Assembly (NCBI GenBank): GCA_944470555.2
Contig: OX104134.1
Coordinates: 48,296,691-48,360,690 of the forward strand
From: Heterobilharzia americana
Lineage: Eukaryota; Platyhelminthes; Trematoda; Strigeidida; Schistosomatidae
Length of the DNA stretch: 64,000 bases
Reading direction: 5' to 3'
Under the pieces are notes generated by a model. It made no database searches and was not told the DNA's origin. It was given only the letters and a program-made list of their open reading frames with translations. The position numbers and the translations under genes were made by a program. Positions 11,644-21,442 of the stretch are shown one piece after another (within the stretch, counting starts at the first letter, position 1; every line of letters begins with the position of its first letter).

Positions 11644-12261
11644 TCAACCTGATCGTGTTTTCTGTTGAGCCGATGGTTGTTGCAACTGTGCATTACCAGG
11701 CACATCGTCAAGAATTTCGATAATTGAGCTATCCGTCAGTCGGCTGTAGCGAGCTGAAAAGTCACTTATAATGGGGCTGCCTTCGAAATAAGCTGGTTTC
11801 AAACGGTCGATACTAACAGTATCTTCACGTCCGTCTCGCTCAGTTATATAGAATTTCTCGTGTCGCTTGATCACTTTGAATGGCCCGACGTAGGGTGGTT
11901 CAAGTGGTCGACGAACAGCGTCGTGGCAAATGAACACGTGTGATGTCTTTTGTAAACTGGGGTGGACGAAAACACCAGTCGTTTGAGGTCTAACCGGAGA
12001 AGGCCTAACTGAACGCATTGCGTTTGTAAGCCTAGTCACATAAGATGCCCTGTCGGAAACATGTTTGAAAGTTGAAGGAGAAACAAACTCACCTGGTAGG
12101 CGAAGAGTGGTCCCATAGACGAGTTCTGCAGGAGTGCATCCAGCATCAACTTTCAACGCGTTACGAATACCTAGTAGGACTAGAGGCAGAGCCTCGGTCC
12201 ACTGAGGTATGTTTGCAGCTGAAAGGGAAGCTTTCAGCTGTCGATGGAAACGCTCTACCAT
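11644..12261 (-). pseudogene. Gypsy-2 integrase C-terminal half
   Basis: 205 residues in a frame shifted from the preceding RT-integrase frame. They begin MVERFHRQLKASL, whose Glu3 is the third catalytic residue of the integrase core. Near residues 125-160 there is a GPY/F-type module (YVGPFKVIKRHEKFYI followed by SIDRLKPAYF), which helps bind DNA. The segment joining the second Asp (12321 side) to Glu3 is readable only by changing frame once between about 12335 and 12262, so the protein is split by a single frameshift. A stop at the end precedes about 540 bp of non-coding DNA. Confidence 0.88.
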
Positions 12262-12320
12262 GCCATTTGCTTGTGGATGGTAGGCTGTCGTTCGGAACCG
12301 AGTGCAACCTAAAAGTGCCG

Positions 12321-13685
12321 TTAGAGCGTGAAATAATCCACATCAAATTGGCGCCCACGGTCGGTTGTGACGTAAGATGGACATCCGAAGTTCGCGATCC
12401 ATCTTTCGACGAAAACACGAGCAACTGTTTCGGCAGTAATATCCTTAATAGGTACTGCTTCCGGCCATCGTGTGAAACGATCAACACAAGTGAAAAGGTA
12501 GGTACATCCATTAGATTCTGGTAGGGGTCCTACAATATCTATATGGACGTGGTCGAAACGCATGTCTGGGGCTAGAAAAGAGCCTAAAGGGCTTTTCGTG
12601 TGTCGCGTGACTTTACACTTTTGACAAGCTAAGCACGACTGAGCCCACTCCTTAACGTCTTTGTTCATCCCAGGCCAGCAGAAACGTTGTGCGATAAGCC
12701 TAATGGTGGCTCGTACACCTGGATGAGAGAGTTTGTGCAACGTATTGAAGACGTTGCGTCGACAACTCTTCGGAACTATTGGGCGTGGTTGACTAGCAGA
12801 GACATCGCACAAAATTGTATCCTTGTCTGATCCAACCGGACAAAGTCGCAGTTTGAGAGTTGTGGACGACAACTCATGATGCAGCTCAAGGTCTTCCTTT
12901 TGACGCCGAGCTAGTTCAACGAGATCAACGCCCTCGATATAGTTTATCGAAGCTATTCGAGATAGTGCGTCGGCTGCGGAGTTATTTGCTCCAGAAATGT
13001 GGCGGATGTCTGACGTGAACTGGGAAATGTAATCCAGCTGTCGCGACTCACGAGGGGAGTATTTGTCAGACGCCGAGCTGAGGGAAAAGGTTAACGGTTT
13101 GTGGTCTGTGAAAATAATGAAATCACGACCTTCCACAGAATGTCGAAAATGGCGTACAAAACAGTACATAGCTAGGAGTTCCCTACCAAATGTACTGTAT
13201 CTTGTTTCCGCGTCTTGCAGCCGCCTCGAGAAAAAGGCTAACGGTTGCCACTGGTTGTCAGTCAACTGTTGCAAAACTGCTCCAATTGCTGAATCAGATG
13301 CATCAACAGCAATACCCAAAGGAGCATTGGGGTCATGATGCATGAGCATGGTTGCGTTTGAAATGGCTTCCTTGGCTTTGGAGAAAGCAAGTCTAGCCGC
13401 GTTGTCCAGAGACACGAACTTCGTAGTTCCTCGAAGTAGATCTGTTAGTGGTCTCATGACAGAGGCACAGTTGGAGATAAAACTTACCAGGCCATTGAAA
13501 GTGCGGAGATGTTTCACAGTGGTCGGCTCTGGATAGTTTGTGATAGCCACCACTTTATCTCTCAATGGGCGTATACTCGCAATTAGACAGTCATCGATGT
13601 AGACATGAACAAAATTCAAACCACGGAAGACATCATCCATAAAGCGTTGGAATGTTTGTGCTGCATTCCAAAGACCAAATGGCAT
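12321..13685 (-). pseudogene. Gypsy-2 RT palm (deleted), RNase H and integrase core
   Basis: 454 open residues. [18 protein letters not shown] opens the RT palm; YIDD at 29-32 is the catalytic motif. Directly after CLIAS (33-37) the frame jumps to [11 protein letters not shown], so about 46 residues that normally separate these motifs are missing, in frame (junction near 13573; compare the intact spacing in Gypsy-3). RNase H follows, with [13 protein letters not shown], the ELLAMY Glu and FTDHKPL. Integrase has an HHCC zinc motif (HKLSHPG, then CLACQKC), Asp383 in HIDIVGPLP and Asp442 in [10 protein letters not shown]. The catalytic Glu lies in the next, shifted frame. Confidence 0.9.
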
Positions 13686-14017
13686 GCGCAGGAATTAAAA
13701 CAGGCTAAAAGGGGGGTAATAATAGCTGTTTTCGCTTTACCTTCTGCTGCCATAGGTATCTGGTTGTACGCTTTGACCAGATCGATTTTGGAGAGAATGT
13801 TCATTCCCCATAAGGTTGCAGTCAAATCGTAAAAGTGAGGTATCGGGTAGCAGTCAGGAGTTGTTTTGGCGTTAAGCCTTCGGTAATCACCGGTCGGACG
13901 TCAGTCGTTGCTATCCTTTTTGGGAACCATGTGCAGTGGTGATGCCCAAGAGCTGTGTGCCGGCTTGATTATGCCCAGTTCGAGCATGTGGTCGAATTCG
14001 CTTTTCGCCGTTTTGAG
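13616..14017 (-). pseudogene. Gypsy-2 RT fingers region
   Basis: N-terminal part of RT: LKTAKSEFDHMLELGII, then SPLHMVPKKDSND, then GDYRRLNAKTTPDCYPIPH and SKIDLVKAYNQIP (first palm Asp). Two stops interrupt it: TAG after LAPE near 14020 and TGA after DSND near 13905, where relatives have Trp. A frameshift at a run of six C on the minus strand (near 13715) separates it from the downstream frame beginning MPFG. All three breaks are simple point changes. Confidence 0.85.
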
Positions 14018-14581
14018 CTATTCGGGGGCTAGACAGCGCGCTTTGGATGCCACAGGTGGACCTGTGTTTGTGACGTGATGCATAACATTGCTGGTTATGC
14101 ACGGAAGAGTGCGCTTCGGCTGCTGCAACTCTGGATATATCTCCAAAACTGCTTGGTAGGACGCGTCGCCTGATTGTTTGGTTCTAACGATGGCTAAACT
14201 CGGACCTACATAGGGGGTGCCGCCAATAGATAACTTTGTATTGTTATCTGTCAGTCGTCGATGGCGAGCATCTACGAGTAGATCGTAATGATTTAGCATG
14301 TCCATGCCAATGATGGGCATAGAAACGTCAGCAAGGAGGAAAATCCAGTGGATAGGTTTGCTCAAACCTTAGTTGAGGTACGCATGCCGTCTCCCGAATG
14401 TCACGATTGCCTTGCCGTAGGCTGCTTGGAGATTGAAGGATGGGTCAAGATGACGCTCCTTTGTCGGTGCGGGAAGAACGCTAACTTCTGCGCCGGTTTC
14501 GACTAGGTTGCGGACTTTCATTTTAATGTCGGTGACGTAGAGCAAACGGCTGTTTCCGCCGGCTACGGTTGCCATGAGCAC
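14018..14581 (-). pseudogene. Gypsy-2 aspartic protease
   Basis: Protease that would cleave the Gag-Pol polyprotein. In 14581-14369 the active-site motif reads LVETGAEVSVLP, with a GAA codon where the family has the catalytic Asp (DTGA, as seen in Gypsy-3), a conservative but normally inactivating change. After a stop, the second half (14365-14018) continues in another frame with IIGMDMLNHYDLLVDARHRR, the usual C-terminal flap and helix region. Both the stop/frameshift and the Glu argue that it is dead. Confidence 0.82.
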
Positions 14582-15402
14582 TTGCCGGCATGACCGTTTT
14601 CCGAGTTTGTGTCCTTCTTAAAACTGCATGGTTTCCGACATTTTCTGGCTTCGTCTCCGTGAGTATTATGAAACCAGCACCATTCAGGGTTTTCCATCCT
14701 GTTAGGTTTAGTTTTGGGGCAACCACGCGAGTCACTGCAATGCACTGAGATGCGTTTCCGTGGAGTTCTACATGAACTAGGACCTTGAGGTCTTAGAAAT
14801 TGTTTCACGGAGTTGCACAGCTCGGTCACCTCTGAATCCTGGCTCTCTGGTTTGTCGCAGACAGAATATACGTTGGAGACGGGTCTGCTGGAAATCTCCG
14901 GCATTTTATCTGCCGAGGCTGCCTGGTCATCGAGTGGGACTGACTGCAGTGTCACAAACACGGTTTGCACCGGTTGTGGTAGTTTCGAGAGAAATAGTTC
15001 TCGGAAGAGGCCATTGTCGAATGTTCGTGCACCCATAACTTCTCGCATGCGTGCGAGGACCCCAGCAGCTGAGTGGCTGCCTAGCTCGATGTTGCGAAGT
15101 AATTCGTCTAGGCACTGGCGATCTGTCAGATTGCTTTTCTTCAAGAGTGCGGCCATAAGAAGTGCATAAGGATCAGTTACTTCAGGACTAAACATGTGTG
15201 CCGTAACACGTCTATTTAATTCCCGCGGTAGTGACCGTATGACAGCAAGAAATCGAGAATGAGGATCTGAGACACCCTGTTCTCGAACATCAGCCCCGGC
15301 ATACAGAAACCATGTTTCCTCACTGTCTGGCCAATATGGCACGAGCTGAATCGTGTTCGTAGTCGGCTTAACACGAATAAGCTTGGGAGTGTGGTCGGAC
15401 AT
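14563..15402 (-). CDS. Gypsy-2 Gag with CHCC box
   Basis: 279 open residues, starting 130 bp downstream of the 5' LTR on the minus strand, the expected place for gag. The N-terminal half resembles the capsid-like region of flatworm gypsy Gags (VPYWPDSEETWFLYA and LLKKSNLTDRQCLDELLRN). Near the C-terminus Cys242, His245, Cys255 and Cys259 form C-x2-H-x9-C-x3-C, the unusual CHCC motif reported for the CsRn1 lineage instead of the retroviral CCHC knuckle. This is the only long intact frame of the element. It could still make a particle-forming Gag, although that is inferred. Confidence 0.85.
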   Translation of the reverse strand: MSDHTPKLIRVKPTTNTIQLVPYWPDSEETWFLYAGADVREQGVSDPHSRFLAVIRSLPRELNRRVTAHMFSPEVTDPYALLMAALLKKSNLTDRQCLDELLRNIELGSHSAAGVLARMREVMGARTFDNGLFRELFLSKLPQPVQTVFVTLQSVPLDDQAASADKMPEISSRPVSNVYSVCDKPESQDSEVTELCNSVKQFLRPQGPSSCRTPRKRISVHCSDSRGCPKTKPNRMENPEWCWFHNTHGDEARKCRKPCSFKKDTNSENGHAGKCSWQP

Positions 15403-15512
15403 GAGAAAGTGCAGTAAATGGATATATAAATGTTATCGAAATGAAAACAATAAACGAATATAAAATGGAACAGTCTAACCAATTCAATATTTGCTATTGG
15501 TCGGGATATGTA

Positions 15513-15530
15513 ATCACGTCGGGCTCACCA
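15513..15530 (-). other. Gypsy-2 primer-binding site for tRNA-Trp
   Basis: Two bases inside the 5' LTR, the minus strand reads TGGTGAGCCCGACGTGATT. The 3' end of eukaryotic tRNA-Trp, AATCACGTCGGGGTCACCA, pairs with it except for one base. CsRn1 and Boudicca are known to use tRNA-Trp. Confidence 0.85.
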
Positions 15531-15532
15531 AT

Positions 15533-15875
15533 TTAGGATTTATCCTGGTGCGAACTTGACAGACGCAAAGACCAATCACTAATTATTCGGACTTGTTGTA
15601 TACCCACGAATACGAGACCAAGGAAGAACACAATAGCGTAGTCGGATGGAATAGTATATTTGGATGGTTGTGCCAAAATATCGATGCGTTCCAACTAACT
15701 GGTTAGAGAGTCGAATACGAGCAGTGCAACGTAACACGACAGCGTGCCAAATGGCCAGGATGCCTGACCGGGTGCCTTCAGCTAAGCGAGTCCAGTCAAA
15801 CTATCAAGGTCAGCATCAATGTCGAAAGTCGTCAAACCCTAGCCTATTGATTTTGGGGAAGTGTGTGACGCTACA
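15533..15875 (-). repeat. Gypsy-2 5' LTR
   Basis: 343 bp, same length as the 3' LTR with three base differences. It is followed inward by the primer site and outward by the GTACT duplication. The element promoter should lie here, but I could not place a TATA box with confidence. Confidence 0.93.
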
Positions 15876-15880
15876 GTACT
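15876..15880. repeat. Target-site duplication of Gypsy-2, right (GTACT)
   Basis: Matches 10753-10757 exactly and abuts the CTACA end of the LTR. Confidence 0.9.
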
Positions 15881-16420
15881 ATTTGTAGGTCGGCGTGTTG
15901 CGTTACCTGATGTCACTCTGGGTGTTGATACTAGGCATCTTATAGCATACACTTTTAATTGTTTGTCTGTTCACGACTTCAACTTGAATCGTTCACATGC
16001 CCTATTCACAAGTTGGGTATGGATATCATCAGCTTCACTGAGTACCAACTTCATGCGGTGATGAGCGAAGCTCTCAAGATCGCTGGCATAGTGTTCTTAT
16101 TGTTTCATCGAATGTTCCGTTGCCTGGGTTCTGTGGAACTATAAGAGTACAAATTTATCCAATTCATCTGTACCGAGATTTCGGAGTAGAAGTCTAACTT
16201 TCCATGCATTGTCTTGATTCGCGAAATCAACTCTGAAGAGGCTTTCGTATCGCCAAAACCATGTATCAAAAGTGGTGTTGGCATCTGGGTTGTATATGAA
16301 CTCCGAAATACTGAACCCGAATTTACCACCAACAAAAGATGGAGTGATACGTGGACCAGCAAGCAGTTCCATCACGTTCAGTTGCTGCTCCATCAACTTT
16401 TCCAGGTGCCGTACATTCAT
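15881..16420 (-). pseudogene. Gypsy-1 Gag, N-terminal part
   Basis: Gag of Gypsy-1, cut by the Gypsy-2 insertion. I take the ATG at 16420 (MNVRHLEKL); an upstream in-frame Met at 16468 lies inside the LTR. A coiled-coil-like start (EKLMEQQLNVMELL) is followed by FDTWFWRYESLFRVDFANQ and AWKVRLLLRNLGTDEL, a Gag signature of many flatworm gypsy elements. After a stop near 16139, similarity continues in another frame (QLVNRACERFKLKS) up to the Gypsy-2 target duplication. The missing part resumes at 10757 with the CCHC knuckle. Confidence 0.8.
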
Positions 16421-16443
16421 TTCGACACCTTCTTCTCCACTGC

Positions 16444-16802
16444 TATATCTTCGTACTCCAACGGCCATATATGTCCCGAATAAATGGAATACGCACGCTT
16501 AGCCGACACCCAACTAAGTACGCATGAGCCACTGGCTGCAACCCCGGCGAGAATATAGAGAAAACTGAAGCTGGCAGATGGGAGATTCTATTACTCTGAG
16601 AGTATCATAGTCAATCAATCCAAAGCACGTGAATATGTATGCACGTAAAATATGGCCTTGTCTGCAACTGGAGAAATTTGCACAGTAAGAGCAAACGTCA
16701 GCTAACCGGCGAATTACATTATAATGGGGGCGGAAATTAAGCTACTAGTCATACTGTGAAATGGTGTGAGAATGCCAAGTTAAAAATGTTCAGATCGATG
16801 AC
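16444..16802 (-). repeat. Gypsy-1 5' LTR (right copy)
   Basis: 359 bp, matching 7194-7552 with one base difference seen. Only 23 bp separate it from the chosen gag ATG, and I could not recognise a primer-binding site there, which is abnormal for an LTR element. Confidence 0.72.
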
Positions 16803-16890
16803 AATGCTTTTTGCGATCTAGTTTTAAACGAACCGTTTGAGACCGCTTCCGATCCCTACATCTTCTGGGTAGAAGCTCCTTTTTGAGTTT
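16803..16890 (-). repeat. Duplicated Gypsy-1 pol tail outside the 5' LTR
   Basis: 88 bp identical to 7553-7640, the codons for the end of integrase (KKELLPRRC and downstream). It lies outside the 5' LTR, where host DNA is expected. This fits the remnant of a second Gypsy-1 unit in tandem, sharing an LTR. It ends abruptly at the RTE fragment. Confidence 0.75.
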
Positions 16891-17590
16891 GGCTACTCAG
16901 ATTTCGAAAGGTATGAGGTATGGTATAAAATTGTCAGGAATCTGCGCAAGCAGATGGAATGGAAGTGGACTTTTCAGACTCTTAACTGGGGAGTCAACAA
17001 TCCACTCAGATATTGTCACCCAGATGACAAAAAGGGGCACACTGGGTTTTATAGTGACTATCATGATGCCGCCAACAACACCGAAGGCTCTCAGTCAACG
17101 GGAACCAATCCCTTCTGAGGGGCCATGACAGCAGCATTCAAATCAAAAGGAATGAAAGTCACAATCATACAATGCTATGCACCTACAAATAATGCAGATC
17201 AAGACAAGAAGGAGGAATTCTACAGACAACTGCAATCAGTAATGGACAAGACTCCAGTTGGCGAAATCAAGATTCTAAGGGGTGGGGTGACATGAATGCC
17301 AAACTGGGAGCGGACGACACAGGAAGAGAACTCATCATGGGTCGAGAAGCACTCGGTGAAATGAACGAAGATGGGGAGGTGTTTGCAGACTTCTGCGCAT
17401 ACAACGATTTGGTGATTGGATGCAGTGTGTACAAACACAAGGATATTCACAAAGTGACATGGATTTCACCAGATGAACACACCAAAAATCGGATCGGCTT
17501 CATCTCAATGTGAAGAGAGTGTAGACGCAGAGTACTGGACACAAGATCAGATCAAGAAGGGAAGCAGATGTAGGTCCGTATCACTCACTG
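16891..17590 (+). pseudogene. RTE endonuclease remnant
   Basis: Endonuclease portion: GICASRWNGSG sits where RTE elements show a catalytic Glu (SETRW-like), so that Glu is lost. Then come KVTIIQCYAPTNNADQDKKEE and MNAKLGADDTGRE (usual GDMNAK), with GLGEMNEDGEVFADFCAYND-like and THKNRIGFI-like downstream motifs in 17292-17513. Two frame changes and stops are visible. This is a dead copy. Confidence 0.8.
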
Positions 17591-17829
17591 TCTAGTTCAA
17601 GGAACCTTGAAAATCAAGTTGAAAGCCTTCAAAGAAGTTGGTGAGAGGCCACAGTTCAAATTCAACATCCAGAACAGAAAGTGAAGAACGAAACTATAAA
17701 AGGGATCAACACAGAAGAAACTGATGAATGGTAGTAAAGGAAACTTAGTTACCTGCAGAGAGAAGAAACAAAGGAAACGGTGGACTGACCACTTCAAAAA
17801 CCTCTGAACTCGGCCACCACCTTCAAATA

Positions 17830-18660
17830 GTCCAGGAATACCACCGGCAATGACAGAATTGCCAGCGAACACAAGCCCTCCGACAAAAGCCGAAGTCCCG
17901 AATACCATAAGGGTTCTGAAATCCGGGAAAGCAGCAGGAGTAGATGGAATTCCACCAGAAGCGGTGAAAGCTGACACAGACAGCGGTTGACATGCTAACA
18001 CCACTACTGCAGAAGGTTTGCAGGGGATAAGGAAAACGTGCCTGCCGATTGGAAGAAGGTCTACCTCGTTAAACTTCCAACGAAGGGGGACCTAGACCTT
18101 TGCAAGAACTGGCGCGGAATCGTGCTGCTGTCCACCCCAGGAAAAATATTATGCCGCATCATCCTGGAGCGACTAAACAATGCTCTGCATTCTAAATTAC
18201 GACCAGAACAGGCTGCCTGGCTTCAGGAAGAACAGATCATGTGCGGACCAAATTGCAACGCCACGCATCACCATAGAACAAAGTATAGAATGGCGGTCAA
18301 CTCTCTACCTCATCTTCACCGACTTTAAAAAGGCCTTCGGCAGAGTCGAACGAGAAGTAATTTGGCAGCTGCTTCAACACAGCCGTTTTGGTGCCAAAAG
18401 TCTTTATTAACCTCATTTGACAGCTATATGAAAACGCCACATGCCAAGTGATTCACAATGGAAGGCTCAGTGACTTCCTGAAGTGAAGACAGGCGGAGAC
18501 AGGGCTTCTTACCATCACCCATGATCTTCCTGATTATGGTGGACTGAATCATGCAGCGAACCGTAAGGACTGCGTAGTGATTCCCTTTTCCATATCTGCT
18601 CGTGCTTCTTCTTTCTCGTTTTATTTGCAGCAACAGCTCGATGCGGACATTTAGTGCTGA
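17830..18660 (+). pseudogene. RTE linker and reverse transcriptase remnant
   Basis: The linker reads AGVDGIPPEAVKAD near 17940. RT follows with DWKKVYLVKLPTKGDLDLCKNW and KILCRIILERLNNALHSKLRPEQA (18038 onward), DQIATPRITIEQSIEWRSTLY (18180 onward) and FTDFKKAFGRVEREVIWQLL; relatives have FD in place of FG. Similarity stops before the YADD catalytic motif, so the copy lacks the 3' half of RT. Confidence 0.82.
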
Positions 18661-19444
18661 GTTTCAATCTGACTCCTAGAACTATTGGACTGCTTTCAAC
18701 TCTTCAGGGTTTCTGGAACACCTTCATGATTAACTCACCTACCATTCAGGATTCTTAGAGTGACGAACCGTCTGAATTTTCCCAACAGTCATAGTGGCCC
18801 AAACATTCTGAACAAATGACCAAACGAGAGACCAATTTACCTATTGGCTCGAAACGCCACTTACCTGCAGTTGCTCCAAACTACATGTTCTCTAGTGCTC
18901 TGTATCAAGTAAAAGTTACCATGCATCAAATACACTTCTCGAATGATGCTGCTAACGCCAATGTGGAAGATGCCTTCAGTCTATGTATAACCGTTGGCAT
19001 TTGGACTATTGACTGTTCTAACGCGTAATTCCGCCTACCACTACAAGTAATCCAGGTGGAATCAATCTATATTACATTTAAACATAACATGGTGGGCTGT
19101 AAGTGCATTTATTTAGACACTCACCATATTTATATAGCCGTGGATATTTACTGATACTTCTGATCGTATAAATCGGTCCTTTGTGGTCAGTAGAGATGAG
19201 GACCGAAGAACTTTCTGATGAATGAAAAGCTACACCACTAGAAAACGAACTATGCGGGTGGACTAACAACGCAAGCTTCGAACATTGCGCACTTTTGTTA
19301 TCGATAGTTGAACCTATCTGTGTAATAGCAGATGGAAGACCATGTCCGTCTCATGATTTCCAGCAAGTTTTAGTGAGGTAATGGTCACCACTAACTTGGT
19401 ACGTGGATTATATAATACCAAGTACTGTTCTGTAAGCTTTCAAG

Positions 19445-19490
19445 ATTTGTCAGTTTGATGGTGTTTGTAAACTGGTATCTCTCATGTTAA
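19445..19490 (+). repeat. Short repeat with CAGTTT/AAACTGG hairpin, copy 1
   Basis: TCAGTTTGATGGTGTTTGTAAACTGG then TCTCATGTTAAATCCA. Copy 2 is at 21443-21492. The ends CAGTTT and AAACTG can pair. Confidence 0.45.
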
Positions 19491-21442
19491 ATCCACCATA
19501 TGAGAATAAGAATTCTCTTTACCTTCACTTTGGCGCTCGGCATCTGCTGTAAAGTGGCATTTTCTTTGTCTCACAGCTGTGATCTGATGTTTTTCATAGG
19601 GTTTAGCGACTTCTGCTCTGCTCTATTCAGGACCAGTAAAATTTTGTAGATTTTTCGACATATATCAATGTGATGATGCTTGTAAATTGGCTTTTGTCAC
19701 TTTAAATTACTGATGTGGGAATAGAATATTTATTAATTGAATGACCCAGGTAGCCATGATTTGTCAGTTCCTGAGGAATGCTATTATTCATTTTTGTCGG
19801 TCACTTGTGAACTCTTCAGGGGAGGCTTATGGGTTGGTAGATGATATGAAATTCTGTGCAAGTCCGAATTGAATGGGACTGTTTGGAAAGCCTTCTCAAG
19901 TCAGGGCTGATATCGAAATTGAATTTGTTTTATCATACGCTCTCATAATGGCCTTTCAGTGTGTGAGCTGTCTAACATCTGGGATAGACTTCCGGAGGAA
20001 ATACGTACTGCAGGTTCATTGTCCGTCTTTCATCTTGCACTTAATAAGCTCCTCACAGATGAGTCTATCACTTGCCTAGGCACTATCTATACTTTCTGGG
20101 CTAATGAAAATATACTGGGACCTCTAAACATGTAGAGTAAGGCTATCATAATTCTCAAGTACCTTTTACCTCAATGGGCTCATAAAGGGTGTCTGATTAC
20201 TAGTCCACCTTGTCTGGTTGTGCAGTACAAACACATAGGCAGTGTTCCCATTAAGTTCACCAATAAAAACTACCTATCTAATAACTCGAGTGAACTTCAT
20301 GTAAGAAAAACAGAAGAGTCATTCTCATATGCATAAATTATAGTTTACACATAGTTTGAATGACTAAAAAGGCAGGAAGTTCTCTCCTCCCAGTTGGTTT
20401 TACGTGGTATTCCATTATCCAGTCTCTCTTTGCTCTTCCTCTTCTCTTCTCTTTTCAGTATCAGCATGATGAGGAAGTCCTAAGCATTAGTTTGATCAAA
20501 AAGTATCAACTTACTGGAAATCTCACTTCGCGCGTTATGTTGGAAACTGATGTTGAAAGTATCCAACTGGCTCGCCCGATTTTCATGTTTCTTGAACAGT
20601 TTAACAACCAACTCACCTCCCTACCAGTACCCTAAGTAATACCACATACTATACTTCAAGCACAATAACTGGTCTCACATTTCTGGTCCGTGACAAATGC
20701 AGTGGAAATCTGGATAAACAAACAAACCCGAGAGTTCGCTTTACCCAACGGCAACACATCCATGATGATGCTATGTAACAGATTTCTCTAGCACTTTGTC
20801 TTGTATCAGTCCACCTAATAGAAGTCAATTAACAGCCAATGCATCTCCTTGACAATTTTGCATACTTTAGTGTGAATTCATAGACTTAAGTCTGTGGAGT
20901 TTTACACATGTGTGATATTCACCACTGTTGAACGGCGATTCTTCCATTCCTTAATTACTTGCACCGCAACAAATGTTTTCAGCACTACTATGTCAATTGC
21001 TGGAAAAGGTAACACTTGAAGAGTGAGAAATTTCTCACTCAGGCGTCAACGCCTGACCTTAGACGTTCACCCAGATTACATGATTGTATGGATACTTACT
21101 TATTCCTGAAATCATTGAAGTAAGTTATTATTGGTCAATAAATCTACGAACATAAGAATTGTTGTTAAAATAGACGTTTACCTGACGAGACACCCGGTCT
21201 TGTTGATGGGTCAATCATGTCCAATGTCGACTACTCACAACGCAAACACCAAATACTGCGCCGTTTGATGTGAAGAAATAACAATGAGCAGAAATGACTT
21301 AAACTCAGTACGAAATGTATGTACTGTAAAGCGATATTTTCCTGCTATTTTCATAACATTTAGACACTTGGTATCACGATCGAGTTTAACGTCCTCCCTC
21401 TGTACCATTCAAAACTGCTCAAACCTTTTATGTTTTTTTGCA

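Larger units (their letters stand above)
10758..15875 (-). mobile_element. Gypsy-2: complete-length CsRn1-type LTR retrotransposon
   Basis: 5118 bp on the minus strand with two 343-bp LTRs, GTACT target duplications, a tRNA-Trp primer site, then gag, protease, RT, RNase H and integrase. The Gag CHCC box and primer choice match the CsRn1/Boudicca lineage. The LTRs differ at three positions by my reading, which points to a recent insertion. The coding part is nevertheless defective: protease Asp to Glu, two in-frame stops before RT, a frameshift in RT, an in-frame RT deletion of about 46 residues and a frameshift in integrase. No env-like frame follows integrase. Confidence 0.93.
7194..16890 (-). 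mobile_element. Gypsy-1: Ty3/gypsy LTR retrotransposon split by Gypsy-2
   Basis: Minus-strand Ty3/gypsy element, order gag, protease, RT, RNase H, integrase, LTR. The body is interrupted between 10757 and 15876 by Gypsy-2. Near-identical blocks occur at 7194-7640 and 16444-16890; within them I place the LTRs at 7194-7552 and 16444-16802, because on the minus strand they begin TGTCATCG and end GATACA. The protein parts are badly decayed, with many frameshifts and catalytic changes (RT YLND, integrase Asp to Asn, protease DTAL). It has a CCHC knuckle rather than the CHCC box of Gypsy-2, so it is a different gypsy lineage. No target duplication was found, because an 88-bp pol-tail duplicate lies outside the right LTR. 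Confidence 0.85.
16891..18660 (+). mobile_element. RTE-type LINE fragment (SR2-like)
   Basis: Plus-strand remnant of an RTE LINE, cut at its left end by the Gypsy-1 tail and fading out near 18660. It contains endonuclease and reverse transcriptase similarity in the right order with many frame changes. Resemblance to the schistosome SR2 type is my judgement from translated motifs. Confidence 0.8.
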
